Source: Corynebacterium pollutisoli (GTDB taxonomy: Bacteria > Actinomycetota > Actinomycetes > Mycobacteriales > Mycobacteriaceae). From it: a stretch of DNA of 64,000 nucleotides. The stretch covers positions 62,001 to 126,000 of the forward strand of contig NZ_FXAR01000003.1 in assembly GCF_900177745.1 (NCBI RefSeq), in the 5' to 3' direction. Positions 46,739 through 55,630 of this stretch are shown in pieces (the stretch's first letter is position 1; each line of letters starts with the position of its first letter). The position numbers and the translations under genes are program-made. Under the pieces are notes generated by a model that worked only from the letters and a program-made list of their open reading frames with translations, searched no databases and was not told the origin of the DNA.

Positions 46739-47502
46739 ACCTGCTCACCCAGACCACCCGCCGTGACCCGGAGGTCAGCCCGGCAGGCCCCACCACCACC
46801 GGTGACCTGACGGAGGAGGTGCGGGAGGCCAACGCGCGGCTCGTCGACAAGCATGCCGCCGCACTTCACGACGCCCCCGCCCACACCATCCTGGCCTGGG
46901 CCCGGGAGCACGCGCCCGGTGCGATCGCGGTGACCCTGTCCATGGAGAACACCGTGCTCGCGGAGCTCGCCGCCTGGCACCTGCCGGAGGCGGACCTCCT
47001 CTTCCTCGACACCGGCTACCACTTCCCGGAGACCCTCGACGTGGCGGCCGCGGTTGACACCCGCTACCCGCAGACCCTGGTCACCGCCCGGCCGACCCTC
47101 ACCCGGAAGGAGCAGGACGCGACCTACGGCGCGAACCTCTACCGGAACAACCCCACCGCCTGCTGCCGCATGCGCAAGGTCGAGCCGTTGGCCGTGCACC
47201 TCACCCCGTACGCGGGTTGGGTCACCGGGCTGCGCCGCGCCGACGGCCCCACCCGGGCGAACGCCCCGGCGCTGAGCCTCGACGCGACCGGCCGTCTGAA
47301 GATCTCCCCGCTGGTCACGTGGTCGCTCGAGGACACGGAACGGTTCATCGACGAGCGCGACCTCATCATCCACCCCCTCACCCGGCAGGGTTACCCGTCC
47401 ATCGGGTGCGCCACCTGCACCCTCCCCGTCGCCGACGGTGAGGATCCCCGGGCCGGTCGCTGGGCCGGCAACGCCAAGACAGAATGCGGACTCCACTCAT
47501 GA
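46735..47502 (+). CDS. cysH: Adenylyl-sulfate (APS) reductase CysH
   Basis: 255 residues. The PP-loop-type start is AIAVTLSMENTVLA. The Cys pattern of the 4Fe-4S APS reductases is complete (C143-C144 and C225, C228), and the C-terminal KTECGLH carries catalytic C251. The cluster motif points to APS rather than PAPS as substrate, consistent with a cysN that lacks a CysC kinase domain. ATG 46735 overlaps the cysX stop (ATGA), and the stop overlaps cysD (ATGA). Confidence 0.94.
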   Translation: MNLLTQTTRRDPEVSPAGPTTTGDLTEEVREANARLVDKHAAALHDAPAHTILAWAREHAPGAIAVTLSMENTVLAELAAWHLPEADLLFLDTGYHFPETLDVAAAVDTRYPQTLVTARPTLTRKEQDATYGANLYRNNPTACCRMRKVEPLAVHLTPYAGWVTGLRRADGPTRANAPALSLDATGRLKISPLVTWSLEDTERFIDERDLIIHPLTRQGYPSIGCATCTLPVADGEDPRAGRWAGNAKTECGLHS

Positions 47503-48413
47503 CCACAGCACTTTCCACCCGACTCTCCCCCCACCTCAAGGACCTGGAGAACGAGTCCATCCACATCCTCCGCGAGGTTGCGGGCCAGTTCGACAAGGTC
47601 GGACTGCTGTTCTCCGGCGGCAAGGACTCTGTCGTCGTCTTCGAGCTCGCCCGCCGCGCGTTCGCCCCGGCGGCCGTCCCCTTCGAGCTGCTCCACGTGG
47701 ACACCGGCCACAACTTCCCGGAGGTCATCGAGTTCCGCGACCGCCTCGTCGAGCGCACCGGCGCCCGCCTGCGCGTCGCCGCGGTCCAGGACTGGATCGA
47801 CCGGGGTGACCTCGTCGAACGCCCCGACGGCACCCGTAACCCTCTGCAGACCGTCCCCCTCGTGGAGACCATCGCCGAGCAGGGTTACGACGCCGTGCTC
47901 GGCGGCGCCCGCCGCGACGAGGAGCGGGCCCGCGCCAAGGAGCGCGTCTTCTCCGTGCGCGACTCCTTCGGCGGCTGGGACCCGCGCCGCCAGCGGCCGG
48001 AGCTGTGGCACCTCTACAACGGCGGCCACCTGCCGGGCGAGAACATCCGCGTGTTCCCCATCTCCAACTGGACGGAGGCCGACATCTGGGAGTACATCGG
48101 CGCCCGCGGCATCGAGCTCCCGCCGATCTATTTCGCACACGACCGCGAGGTCTTCGAGCGCGACGGCATGTGGCTCACCGCCGGCGACTGGGGCGGGCCC
48201 CGCGAGGGCGAGAACCTCCAGGTCAGGCGCGTGCGTTACCGCACCGTCGGTGACATGTCCTGCACCGGCGCGGTGCTCTCCGAGGCCTCCACCATCGACG
48301 AGGTCATCGCCGAGATCGCCACCTCCACCCTCACCGAACGCGGGGCCACCCGCGCCGACGACCGTCTCAGCGAGTCCGCCATGGAGGACCGCAAGAAGGA
48401 AGGCTACTTCTGA
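47499..48413 (+). CDS. cysD: Sulfate adenylyltransferase subunit 2 CysD
   Basis: 304 residues. The ATP-pyrophosphatase loop is SGGKDS at residues 39-44; HVDTGHNFPEVIEFRD and GGARRDEERARAKERVFS are family motifs. With CysN it forms APS from ATP and sulfate. ATG 47499 overlaps the cysH stop by four bases, and its own TGA shares a base with the cysN ATG. Confidence 0.95.
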   Translation: MTTALSTRLSPHLKDLENESIHILREVAGQFDKVGLLFSGGKDSVVVFELARRAFAPAAVPFELLHVDTGHNFPEVIEFRDRLVERTGARLRVAAVQDWIDRGDLVERPDGTRNPLQTVPLVETIAEQGYDAVLGGARRDEERARAKERVFSVRDSFGGWDPRRQRPELWHLYNGGHLPGENIRVFPISNWTEADIWEYIGARGIELPPIYFAHDREVFERDGMWLTAGDWGGPREGENLQVRRVRYRTVGDMSCTGAVLSEASTIDEVIAEIATSTLTERGATRADDRLSESAMEDRKKEGYF

Positions 48414-49681
48414 TGACCACCTCCACCCTCCTGCACACCCGCGAGACCCTCCGCCTGTGCACCGCCGGGTCCGTCGACGACGGCAAGTCCACCCTCGTGG
48501 GCCGCCTGCTCCACGACACCCGCTCCGTCCTGGCCGACACCCTCGCCTCCGTCGAGCGCACCTCCGCCGACCGCGGCTTTAACGGCCTCGACCTGTCGCT
48601 GCTGGTCGACGGCCTGCGCGCCGAGCGTGAGCAGGGCATCACCATCGACGTCGCCTACCGTTACTTCGCCACCGACCGCCGTACGTTCATCCTCGCCGAC
48701 ACCCCCGGCCACGTGCAGTACACCCGCAACACCGTCACCGGCGTCTCCACCTCCCAGGTCGTCGTCCTGCTTGTCGACGCCCGCCACGGCGTCGTCGAGC
48801 AGACCCGCCGCCACCTCACCGTCGCGGCCCTGCTCGGGGTGCGCACCGTGCTGCTGGCCGTCAACAAGATCGACCTCGTCGACTGGTCGGAGGACGTCTT
48901 CCGGGAGATCGAGACGGAGTTCCGCGCCCTGGCGGACGCCGTCGGTGTCGATGACGCCCACGTCATCCCCGTCTCCGCGCTGCTCGGCGACAACGTCGTC
49001 GAACCCTCCCTGCACCTGCCCTGGTACACCGGCCCCACCATCCTCGAGCTGCTCGAGAGCATCGAGGTCCACCGCGGCCGCGCCCACGACCTGGGGTTCC
49101 GCCTGCCGATCCAGTACGTCATCCGCGAGCACGCCTCCGACTACCGCGGATACGCCGGGCGTATCGACGCCGGCTCACTCACCGTCGGCGACACCGTCCG
49201 CCTCCCGGAGGGCCGCACCAGCACCGTCACCCACATCGACACCGCCGACGGTGCCGTGGAGACGGCCGCCGCCGGGGACTCCGTCGTCCTCCGCCTGGCC
49301 GACGACATCGACCTCATCCGCGGCGACCTCATCGCCGGGGCCGACCACCCGCAGCCGGTGCGCTCCTTCGACGCCACCGTTGTGGGCCTGTCCGACCGCC
49401 CGCTCCGCCCGGGCGCGCCCGTCAAGGTCCGCTACGGCACCTCGCTGGTGCGCGGCCGGGTGACCTCGGTCGACCGGGTCCTCGACATCGACGGCCTCTC
49501 CGACGACATCGCCCCCGCCGACTGCGGCCTCAACGACATCGCCCACGTGCGTATCGACGTCGCCGCCGACCTGCCCGTCGAGCCCTACGCCGCCCGCGGC
49601 GCCGTCGGCTCCTTCCTCCTCATCGACCAGGCCACCGGCGACACCCTCGCCGCCGGCCTCGTCGGACACCGCCTGCGCTGA
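48413..49681 (+). CDS. cysN: Sulfate adenylyltransferase subunit 1 CysN (GTPase)
   Basis: 422 residues. The GTPase loop G1 is GSVDDGKST (residues 19-27), G2/G3 are the region around REQGITIDVAYRYF and DTPGHVQY, and G4 is NKID. EF-Tu-like beta-barrel domains 2 and 3 follow. GTP hydrolysis drives APS formation by CysD. There is no C-terminal APS kinase domain. The gene overlaps both neighbours by one base (TGATG). Confidence 0.95.
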   Translation: MTTSTLLHTRETLRLCTAGSVDDGKSTLVGRLLHDTRSVLADTLASVERTSADRGFNGLDLSLLVDGLRAEREQGITIDVAYRYFATDRRTFILADTPGHVQYTRNTVTGVSTSQVVVLLVDARHGVVEQTRRHLTVAALLGVRTVLLAVNKIDLVDWSEDVFREIETEFRALADAVGVDDAHVIPVSALLGDNVVEPSLHLPWYTGPTILELLESIEVHRGRAHDLGFRLPIQYVIREHASDYRGYAGRIDAGSLTVGDTVRLPEGRTSTVTHIDTADGAVETAAAGDSVVLRLADDIDLIRGDLIAGADHPQPVRSFDATVVGLSDRPLRPGAPVKVRYGTSLVRGRVTSVDRVLDIDGLSDDIAPADCGLNDIAHVRIDVAADLPVEPYAARGAVGSFLLIDQATGDTLAAGLVGHRLR

Positions 49682-50322
49682 TGACCGCCCTGCTCACCCT
49701 CTCCCACGGCTCCCGCCACCCGCGCGCCGCCGCCGGCATCGACCGACTCACCGCGGCCGCGGGGGAGAGGCTGGGCGTCACCGCCCGCGCCGCGCACCTG
49801 GAGTTCTCCTCCCCCTCGCTCATCGACGCCGCCCGCGACCTCGCCGCCCACGGCCACCACTGTGCCGTGGTCGTCCCGCTGTTGTTCACCGACGCCTTCC
49901 ACGCGCGTCACGACGTCCCCGCCGCCCTCGCCGCCGCCCGGGAGGCCTCGGGCCTCGAGCTCGTCCCCGCCCGGGGGCTGGGTACCGGCGGGGACATCGC
50001 CGACGTCCTCGCCGCCCACACCCGCCCCGCCCCGGACAAGAACCTCGTCCTCGCGCACGTCGGATCCTCCGACGCCGCCGCCGAGGAGGCCGTCGCCACC
50101 CTGGCCGACCGCCTCGCCGCCCGCCTGGGGCGGGCGGTGGCGGTGCGCCGGGCGACGGGGGAGAGGACGGGGGCGTCGATAAGCGGAGACCACCACCTCA
50201 TCCCCCTCTTCGTCACGCACGCCCTGCTCCTGGACCGCCTGCACACCTCCGGTGCCAGCGCCGATCCGCCGCTCGGGACGGCGCTGGCCGGCATCGTCGC
50301 CGACCGCTACCTCACCGCCTAG
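49681..50322 (+). CDS. cysY: CysY, CbiX-like sirohydrochlorin chelatase
   Basis: 213 residues with two CbiX-like halves: LLTLSHGSRHPRAAAG (metal-binding His of the first half) and LVLAHVGSSDAAAEE. A second metal-site candidate is HHCAVVVPLLFTDAFHARHDVP. It probably inserts Fe into sirohydrochlorin to make the siroheme cofactor of CysI. The insert GASISGDHH in the second half is encoded by a GGCGTCGATAAGC word (50172-50184). It starts at ATG overlapping the cysN stop. Confidence 0.9.
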   Translation: MTALLTLSHGSRHPRAAAGIDRLTAAAGERLGVTARAAHLEFSSPSLIDAARDLAAHGHHCAVVVPLLFTDAFHARHDVPAALAAAREASGLELVPARGLGTGGDIADVLAAHTRPAPDKNLVLAHVGSSDAAAEEAVATLADRLAARLGRAVAVRRATGERTGASISGDHHLIPLFVTHALLLDRLHTSGASADPPLGTALAGIVADRYLTA

Positions 50323-50331
50323 GACCCCACC

Positions 50332-51240
50332 ATGACCACACTCCTGCTCATCGCCCTCGCGGGACTCGCCGCGCAACTCGTCGACGGTGGCCTCGGCATG
50401 GGCTTCGGCGTCACCTCCACCACCATCCTCATCGCGCTCGCCGGCCTCGGCCCCGCCCAGGCCAGCGCCGTCGTCCACACCGCCGAGCTGGGCACGACGC
50501 TCGCCTCGGGCGTCTCCCACTGGCGTTTCGGCAACGTCGACTGGAAGGTCGTCCGCCGCCTCGCCGTCCCCGGCGCGGTCGGTGCCTTCGCCGGCGCGAC
50601 CGTCCTGTCGAGCCTGTCCACCGAGGCGGCCGCCCCGCTCACCGCGACGATCCTCAGCCTCATCGGTGTCAACCTCGTGTGGCGCTTCTCCCGCGGGCGC
50701 ATCCGGCGCGAGGGCGGGGGCGAGCACTCCCGCGGCTTCCTCGGCGGGCTCGGCCTCTTCGGCGGCTTCATCGACGCCTCCGGGGGCGGCGGCTGGGGGC
50801 CGGTGACGACGTCGACGCTCATGACGCTGGGCCGCACCGAACCGCGGCGGATCGTCGGCACGGTGAACACGGCCGAGTTCCTCGTCACCGCCGCGGCGAC
50901 GTTGGGTTTCGTCATCGGGCTGTGGGACGACCTCGTGGCCAACCTCGCCGCCGTCCTCGCCCTGCTCATCGGCGGTGTCATCGCCGCCCCGATCGCCGCG
51001 TGGCTGGTCACGCGCACCAACCCGGCGGCCCTCGGCGGCATCGTCGGCACGCTGCTCGTGGCCCTCAACCTGCCCAAGGTCCTGCCGCTCGGCTGGGGCG
51101 GGGTGGCCCTGCTCGTGGTGCTCGGCCTGGCGCTGTCGTGGGTCGGCTACCGACGCTCCGTCACCGCCCGCGCCGCCGCCGGTGAGCCCGTCACCGGGTC
51201 CACCAGCGAGCCGCAGGGGCAGGAGGTGCGGGTGCGGTGA
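50332..51240 (+). CDS. cysZ: CysZ, TauE/SafE-family sulfate permease
   Basis: 302 residues with about eight helices in the TauE/SafE pattern: LLIALAGLAAQLVDGGLGMGFGVTSTT at the start and GGFIDASGGGGWGPVTTSTLM in the second half (repeated Gly-rich re-entrant motifs). In the C. glutamicum cluster this position encodes the sulfate importer CysZ. The start lies 9 bp after the cysY stop. The C-terminus is polar. The last base of its TGA abuts the stop codon of convergent cobA with no intervening base. Confidence 0.88.
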   Translation: MTTLLLIALAGLAAQLVDGGLGMGFGVTSTTILIALAGLGPAQASAVVHTAELGTTLASGVSHWRFGNVDWKVVRRLAVPGAVGAFAGATVLSSLSTEAAAPLTATILSLIGVNLVWRFSRGRIRREGGGEHSRGFLGGLGLFGGFIDASGGGGWGPVTTSTLMTLGRTEPRRIVGTVNTAEFLVTAAATLGFVIGLWDDLVANLAAVLALLIGGVIAAPIAAWLVTRTNPAALGGIVGTLLVALNLPKVLPLGWGGVALLVVLGLALSWVGYRRSVTARAAAGEPVTGSTSEPQGQEVRVR

Positions 51241-51969
51241 CTACAGTCCGGCGACGTCGCCGATGACGTAGACCGCGGGGGAGGTGACGTCATTCACCTT
51301 CATCGTCTGCGCCAGGGTGCCCAGCGTGCAGCGGAAGCTGCGCTGCTGATCGGTGGTGCCCTCCTGGATGACGGCGGCCGGGGTGGTGGGGTGCAGGCCG
51401 GCGTCGATCAGCGTGGCGGTGATCGCGGCGACGTGGCGCACGCCCATGATCACCGAGATGGTGCCGCCGGCGCGCGCCAGGGCGGGCCAGTCGACGAGCG
51501 AGTGCGGGTGGCCGGGCGGCAGGTGGCCGGACACGACCGTGAAGGAGTGCACCACCCCGCGCTGGGTGATCGGGATGCCGGCCGCGCCGGGCACGGAGAT
51601 CGCACTGGTCACGCCGGGGACGACGGCGCACGGGATGGCGTGCTCGCGGCAGGCCTCGAGCTCCTCGTAGCCGCGGCCGAAGACGTACGGGTCGCCGCCC
51701 TTGAGGCGCACGACGTGACGGCCGGCCAGGGCGTGCTCGACGAGGAGACGGTTGGTCTCCTCCTGCGCGACCTGGCGGCCGTAGGGGAGTTTGGAAACGT
51801 CGATGACGGTCTTCTCCGCGGTCTCGCACAGCTGCGAGAGCTCGTCGGTGGGGCCGAGGTGATCGGTGAGGATGACGTCGGCGTCCTGCAGGGCACGCAT
51901 GCCGCGCAGGGTGATGAGGTCCCAGGCGCCGGGGCCGCCGCCGACGAGGGTGACGTGGCCGGTACTCAC
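51241..51969 (-). CDS. cobA: Uroporphyrinogen-III C-methyltransferase (CobA/SUMT)
   Basis: 242 residues with the tetrapyrrole methylase motifs VTLVGGGPGAWDLITLRG, VVRLKGGDPYVFGRG, PGVTSAISVPGAAGIPITQRG and VIQEGTTDQQRS. It makes precorrin-2 for siroheme, feeding CysY and CysI across the locus. There is no fused oxidase/ferrochelatase (CysG) domain. GTG 51969 is chosen for its 4-base overlap (GTGA) with the stop of the upstream gene; a GTG at 51975 is possible. The upstream gene carries a perfect McbR-type box, so cobA is probably repressed together with the cys operon. Confidence 0.93.
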   Translation of the reverse strand: MSTGHVTLVGGGPGAWDLITLRGMRALQDADVILTDHLGPTDELSQLCETAEKTVIDVSKLPYGRQVAQEETNRLLVEHALAGRHVVRLKGGDPYVFGRGYEELEACREHAIPCAVVPGVTSAISVPGAAGIPITQRGVVHSFTVVSGHLPPGHPHSLVDWPALARAGGTISVIMGVRHVAAITATLIDAGLHPTTPAAVIQEGTTDQQRSFRCTLGTLAQTMKVNDVTSPAVYVIGDVAGL

Positions 51970-52478
51970 ATGCACACCGGGACGCCGCGGGAGGACAGCT
52001 CGACGGCGGCCCAGTCGGTGGAGGCCGTGACGCCGGCGGTCCAGCCCTGCCAGGAGATGACGGCGACGCCGCGGGCGTCGAGAAGCTCGAGGAGGCGGGG
52101 CGGGGCGTCCTGCGGGCGCTCCGGGAAGACGGCGGCGGTGATCTCGGCGGAGGCGAGGGCCGCGCCGGTGAGGGTGGCGGTGTCGGTGGTGGCCAGGGCC
52201 GCGGCGTCGGGGGTGACGACGGCGTCGTAGAGCTCGTGGAGCTCGTCGACGGTGACGTCCTCGTCGACGCGCACGTTGCCGATGAGGCGCAGGCGCGGGG
52301 CCTGGTCACCCTGCGGGGTGGAACGGAGCAGGCCGGCCGGTGCGGTGCGTGCGGTGATGAGGTCCACGAAGACAGGGGCCTGGTGACGGGTGGTGAGCAG
52401 GCTCTCGGCGAGGCACATGCCGGTGGCTCCGTCGCTGATGACTGCGATGCGCAGGGGCCGCTGGGATGACTCGGGCAT
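51966..52478 (-). CDS. Small degenerate Fpr2 paralogue (no intact cofactor motifs)
   Basis: 170 residues, clearly related to Fpr2 at three places. The start LRIAVISDGATG aligns to LRVAVIGAGPAG. The middle LIGNVRVDEDVTVDELHELYDAVV aligns to LLGNIEIGKDVTVEELQEHYDAVV. The end LLELLDARGVAVISWQGW aligns to ILELLDARGIRVTTWEGW. The FAD glycine motif is broken (SDGATG), and the whole NADP domain is missing, deleted in frame. The frame is open with a normal start, so it looks maintained rather than decayed. It precedes cobA in one transcript behind a perfect McbR-type operator. Possible roles are a scaffold or regulator of the sulfite reductase system; it is unlikely to be an active reductase. Confidence 0.8.
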   Translation of the reverse strand: MPESSQRPLRIAVISDGATGMCLAESLLTTRHQAPVFVDLITARTAPAGLLRSTPQGDQAPRLRLIGNVRVDEDVTVDELHELYDAVVTPDAAALATTDTATLTGAALASAEITAAVFPERPQDAPPRLLELLDARGVAVISWQGWTAGVTASTDWAAVELSSRGVPVCM

Positions 52479-52496
52479 GGTCTCTGTCCTCTCTCG

Positions 52497-52512
52497 TAGA
52501 CTGAATTGTCTA
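52497..52512. promoter_or_regulatory. Perfect McbR-type operator upstream of the mini-Fpr and cobA
   Basis: TAGACTGAATTGTCTA is an exact TAGAC-N6-GTCTA match, extended by flanking bases to CGTAGAC...GTCTACG. It lies 18 bp before the start at 52478 and is the best box of this type in the window. Confidence 0.8.
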
Positions 52513-52608
52513 CGAAGATTAGTACAGGTCGGTCTATTTGGCAACGGGGGCGACCTTTCCATCTAAAGGTGCATGTGGCCATATGTGATCTGTGCAACAT
52601 TGGTTGGT

Positions 52609-54207
52609 ATGACCACGAAGACCACCGACAAAAGGCAGGGCGGGATCGGTGACCGGATCCTCACCGGCATCGAGACCCTCGGCAACAAACTGCCCGAACC
52701 GTTCACCCTCTTCCTCGGCCTGTTCCTCATCACCGGCGTCGCCTCGACGATCATGGCGCTGCAGAACATCCAGGTCGCCGTACCCGGGTCCGAGGAGGAC
52801 CTGGTCATCCGCGGCCTGTTCACCGGCGAGGGGCTCACCTGGCTGACCACCACCATGGGTGCCAACTACATCGGGTTCCCGCCCCTGGTCACCGTCCTGC
52901 CGATCCTGCTCGCCACCGGTGTCGCGGAACGCACGGGCATGCTCTCGGCGCTCATCCGCAAGCTCTTCGGCTCCGCCAAAAAGTGGATCCTCCCCTACGC
53001 CGTCGGAGTCGTCGGCGTCACGGCCTCGATCATGGCCGACGCCGCCTTCGTCGTCGTCCCGCCCCTGGCCGCCATGGTGTTCAAGGCCGCCGGCCGCCAC
53101 CCCGTCGCCGGACTCCTCGGCGGCTTCGCGGCCGTCGGCGCCGGCTACTCCACCTCCTTGTTCCCCACCAGCCTCGACGCCCTGTTCGCCGGCATCACCA
53201 ACGCCGTCATGGAGACCCTGCCCGGCATCGCCACCACCGAGGTCAACCCGGTGAGTAACTACTACTTCAACATCGTCTCCGCGATCGTCCTCGGCATGCT
53301 CGCCGGCTTCATCACCGACCGCGTCCTCGAGCCCCGCATGGTCCGCCAGGACGTCCCCGCCGAGGAGACCCTGTCCGACGGCGAGGACCCCTCCCAGCGC
53401 GGCGACCGCGACGCCGAGGGCAACGAGCTCTCCGCCACCCTGACCAGGCAGGAGACCAAGGGCCTGTGGGCCTCCCTCGTCGCGGCGCTGCTGCTCACCG
53501 TCGTGTTCCTGTGGGCGTTCCTCATCCCCAACTCCCCGTGGCGCAACGAGGAGGGCGGCTTCCTCCCGCAGTCCCCGCTGCTGCAGTCCATTGTGTTCAT
53601 CGTCTTCGCCTACTTCATGGTGCTCGGCATCGTCTACGGACTCTTCGTGGGCACCGTGACGTCCGTCTCCGACATCGTCGAGATGATGGGCCTGGCCATC
53701 AAGGACATGCTCAGCTTCCTCGTCCTCGCCTTCATCCTCGGCCAGTTCGTCGCCCTCTTCGCCTGGACCGGCATCGGCACGTGGACCGCGGTCAAGGGCG
53801 CCGCCTTCCTGGAGAGCATCGGACTCACCGGCTTCGGCGCGATCCTCGCCTTCATCGTCCTCGCCTCCCTGCTCAACCTGCTCATCATCTCCGGCTCCGC
53901 GATGTGGACCCTCATGGCCGCCGTCTTCGTGCCCATGTTCGCCCTCATCGGCTTCGAACCCGCTTTCACCCAGGCCGCCTTCCGCGTCGGTGACTCCGCC
54001 ACCCAGGTGATCACCCCGCTCAACCCGTACATGATCGTCATCCTCGGCCTCCTCCGCCGCTACGAACCCGACGCCGGCCTGGGCACCCTCATGTCCCGTC
54101 TCCTGCCGTTCGTCATCCCGTTCTGGCTGGCCTGGGCCTCGCTGCTCGGCGTCTGGTACTTCCTCGACCTGCCGCTCGGCCCCGGCGCCGCGATCTTCCT
54201 CAACTAG
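52609..54207 (+). CDS. AbgT family transporter
   Basis: 532 residues with about eleven helices and the two re-entrant-type repeats of the AbgT family (MGANYIGFPPLVTVLPILLATGVAERTGML and GAGYSTSLFPTSLDALFAGI; quoted segments are separate). A SATQVITPLNPYMIVILGLL motif lies near the C-terminus. Family members import p-aminobenzoyl-glutamate or export sulfonamides. The following M20 amidohydrolase supports an uptake-and-cleavage pair. ATG 52609 is used because hydrophobic family sequence begins shortly after; an in-frame ATG at 52573 would add a hydrophobic leader overlapping the promoter area. Confidence 0.9.
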   Translation: MTTKTTDKRQGGIGDRILTGIETLGNKLPEPFTLFLGLFLITGVASTIMALQNIQVAVPGSEEDLVIRGLFTGEGLTWLTTTMGANYIGFPPLVTVLPILLATGVAERTGMLSALIRKLFGSAKKWILPYAVGVVGVTASIMADAAFVVVPPLAAMVFKAAGRHPVAGLLGGFAAVGAGYSTSLFPTSLDALFAGITNAVMETLPGIATTEVNPVSNYYFNIVSAIVLGMLAGFITDRVLEPRMVRQDVPAEETLSDGEDPSQRGDRDAEGNELSATLTRQETKGLWASLVAALLLTVVFLWAFLIPNSPWRNEEGGFLPQSPLLQSIVFIVFAYFMVLGIVYGLFVGTVTSVSDIVEMMGLAIKDMLSFLVLAFILGQFVALFAWTGIGTWTAVKGAAFLESIGLTGFGAILAFIVLASLLNLLIISGSAMWTLMAAVFVPMFALIGFEPAFTQAAFRVGDSATQVITPLNPYMIVILGLLRRYEPDAGLGTLMSRLLPFVIPFWLAWASLLGVWYFLDLPLGPGAAIFLN

Positions 54208-54223
54208 GTAGCGTGAGAAGACG

Positions 54224-55588
54224 ATGACCTCTGCAGAAAGAACCACCCCGTCCACCGCCTTCCTCGACCACGCCGCTGCCAGCATCTCCGCCCGGATGGC
54301 CGAGGTCACCGAGGCCGCCTCCGCGGCAGAACCGGCCGCGCTGGACGCCTACCCGGGGCAGAAGGAGGCGTGGCGGGTGGCGTCGATAAGCGCCGAAGCA
54401 CTGGAGCCGACACTGACCGAGCTGCTGTGCGACCTGCACGCCCACCCCGAGCTCGCCTTCGAGGAGGTCCACGCGCAGGCGACGCTCACCGCGCTGCTCG
54501 AGGGGCGCGGTTACCGCGTCGAGCAGGGCGCGCACGAGGTCGGCACCGCGCTGCGCACCTCGTGGACCTCGCCCGGGTACGAGTCCGGCAGTCACCGCAC
54601 CGTCGCGATCATGGCCGAATACGACGCCCTCCCCGGCATCGGCCACGCCTGCGGGCACAACATCATCGCCGCCGCCGGCATCGGCGCCTTCCTCGCGGCC
54701 GTCGACGCCGCGCAGGCCGCGGGTATCGAGGGACGCCTCGTCCTGCTCGGCACACCCGCCGAGGAGGGCCACTCCGGCAAGGAGTACATGATCCGTGGCG
54801 GCATGCTCGACGACATCGACATCGCCGTCATGATCCACCCCTTCGGCTACGACATCGCCAGCCACTACTGGCTCGGCCGCCGCACCCTCCAGGCCACCTT
54901 CCACGGCGTCGCCGCGCACGCCAGCTCGCAGCCGTTCATGGGACGCAACGCCCTCGACGCCGCGACCCTCGCCTACCAGGCGATGGGACTGCTCCGGCAG
55001 CAGATGGCCCCCTCCGACCGCCTCCACGCCGTCATCACCGACGGCGGACACCGCCCCTCCGTCATCCCCGAGCAGGCCTCCCTGGACATCTACGTGCGCT
55101 CCCTGCTCACCGACTCGCTCGTCGACCTGTCCGCGCGTGTCGACGACATCCTCGACGGCGCCGCCCTCATGACCGGGTGCCGCGTCGAGAAGACCTGGGA
55201 CGTCCACCCCGCGACCCTGCCCATCCGCAACAACCAGGCCCTCGCCGAGCGCTGGACCCGCACCCAGGCGCTGCGCGGACGCGTCGCCGTCCCCGCCGGC
55301 GTGGTGCCCGACTCGCTGGCGGCGTCGACCGACTTCGGCAACGTCTCCCAGCTGGTCCCCGGCATCCACCCGATGGTCAAGGTCTCGCCCTCCGACGTGG
55401 CGCTGCACACCGCGGCTTTCGCCACGTGGGCCGCCGGGGAGGAGGCCACGCGCGCGGCCGTCGACTCCGCGGCCGGGTTGGCGCAGGTCGCCGTCGACAC
55501 GCTTGCCGACGACGCCCTCGCCGCCGCCGCCCGCGCCGAGTTCGAGGCCACCGGCGGGCGCTTCAGCGTGGCGGAGCAGCTGGGGTAG
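54224..55588 (+). CDS. M20 family amidohydrolase (AbgB-like)
   Basis: 454 residues. The zinc-site motifs of M20D enzymes are visible: CDLHAHPELAFEE, AEYDALPGIGHACGHN and GTPAEEGHSGK, with the dimerisation-domain segment FHGVAAHASSQPFMGRNALDA. It probably hydrolyses an N-acyl or p-aminobenzoyl amino acid brought in by the AbgT protein 16 bp upstream, with which it forms an operon. Residues about 52-56 (ASISA) in the N-terminal linker are encoded by a GGCGTCGATAAGC word (54379-54391), which looks inserted in a flexible region. The true substrate is not evident. Confidence 0.88.
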   Translation: MTSAERTTPSTAFLDHAAASISARMAEVTEAASAAEPAALDAYPGQKEAWRVASISAEALEPTLTELLCDLHAHPELAFEEVHAQATLTALLEGRGYRVEQGAHEVGTALRTSWTSPGYESGSHRTVAIMAEYDALPGIGHACGHNIIAAAGIGAFLAAVDAAQAAGIEGRLVLLGTPAEEGHSGKEYMIRGGMLDDIDIAVMIHPFGYDIASHYWLGRRTLQATFHGVAAHASSQPFMGRNALDAATLAYQAMGLLRQQMAPSDRLHAVITDGGHRPSVIPEQASLDIYVRSLLTDSLVDLSARVDDILDGAALMTGCRVEKTWDVHPATLPIRNNQALAERWTRTQALRGRVAVPAGVVPDSLAASTDFGNVSQLVPGIHPMVKVSPSDVALHTAAFATWAAGEEATRAAVDSAAGLAQVAVDTLADDALAAAARAEFEATGGRFSVAEQLG

Positions 55589-55594
55589 GGTCCG

Positions 55595-55630
55595 CTCCCT
55601 CAGCGCCTCCCTCAGCGCCTCCCTCAGCGC
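55595..55630. repeat. Three tandem copies of a 12-bp unit
   Basis: CTCCCTCAGCGC is repeated exactly three times, starting 6 bp after the stop of the M20 gene and running straight into the hairpin at 55631. Confidence 0.85.
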
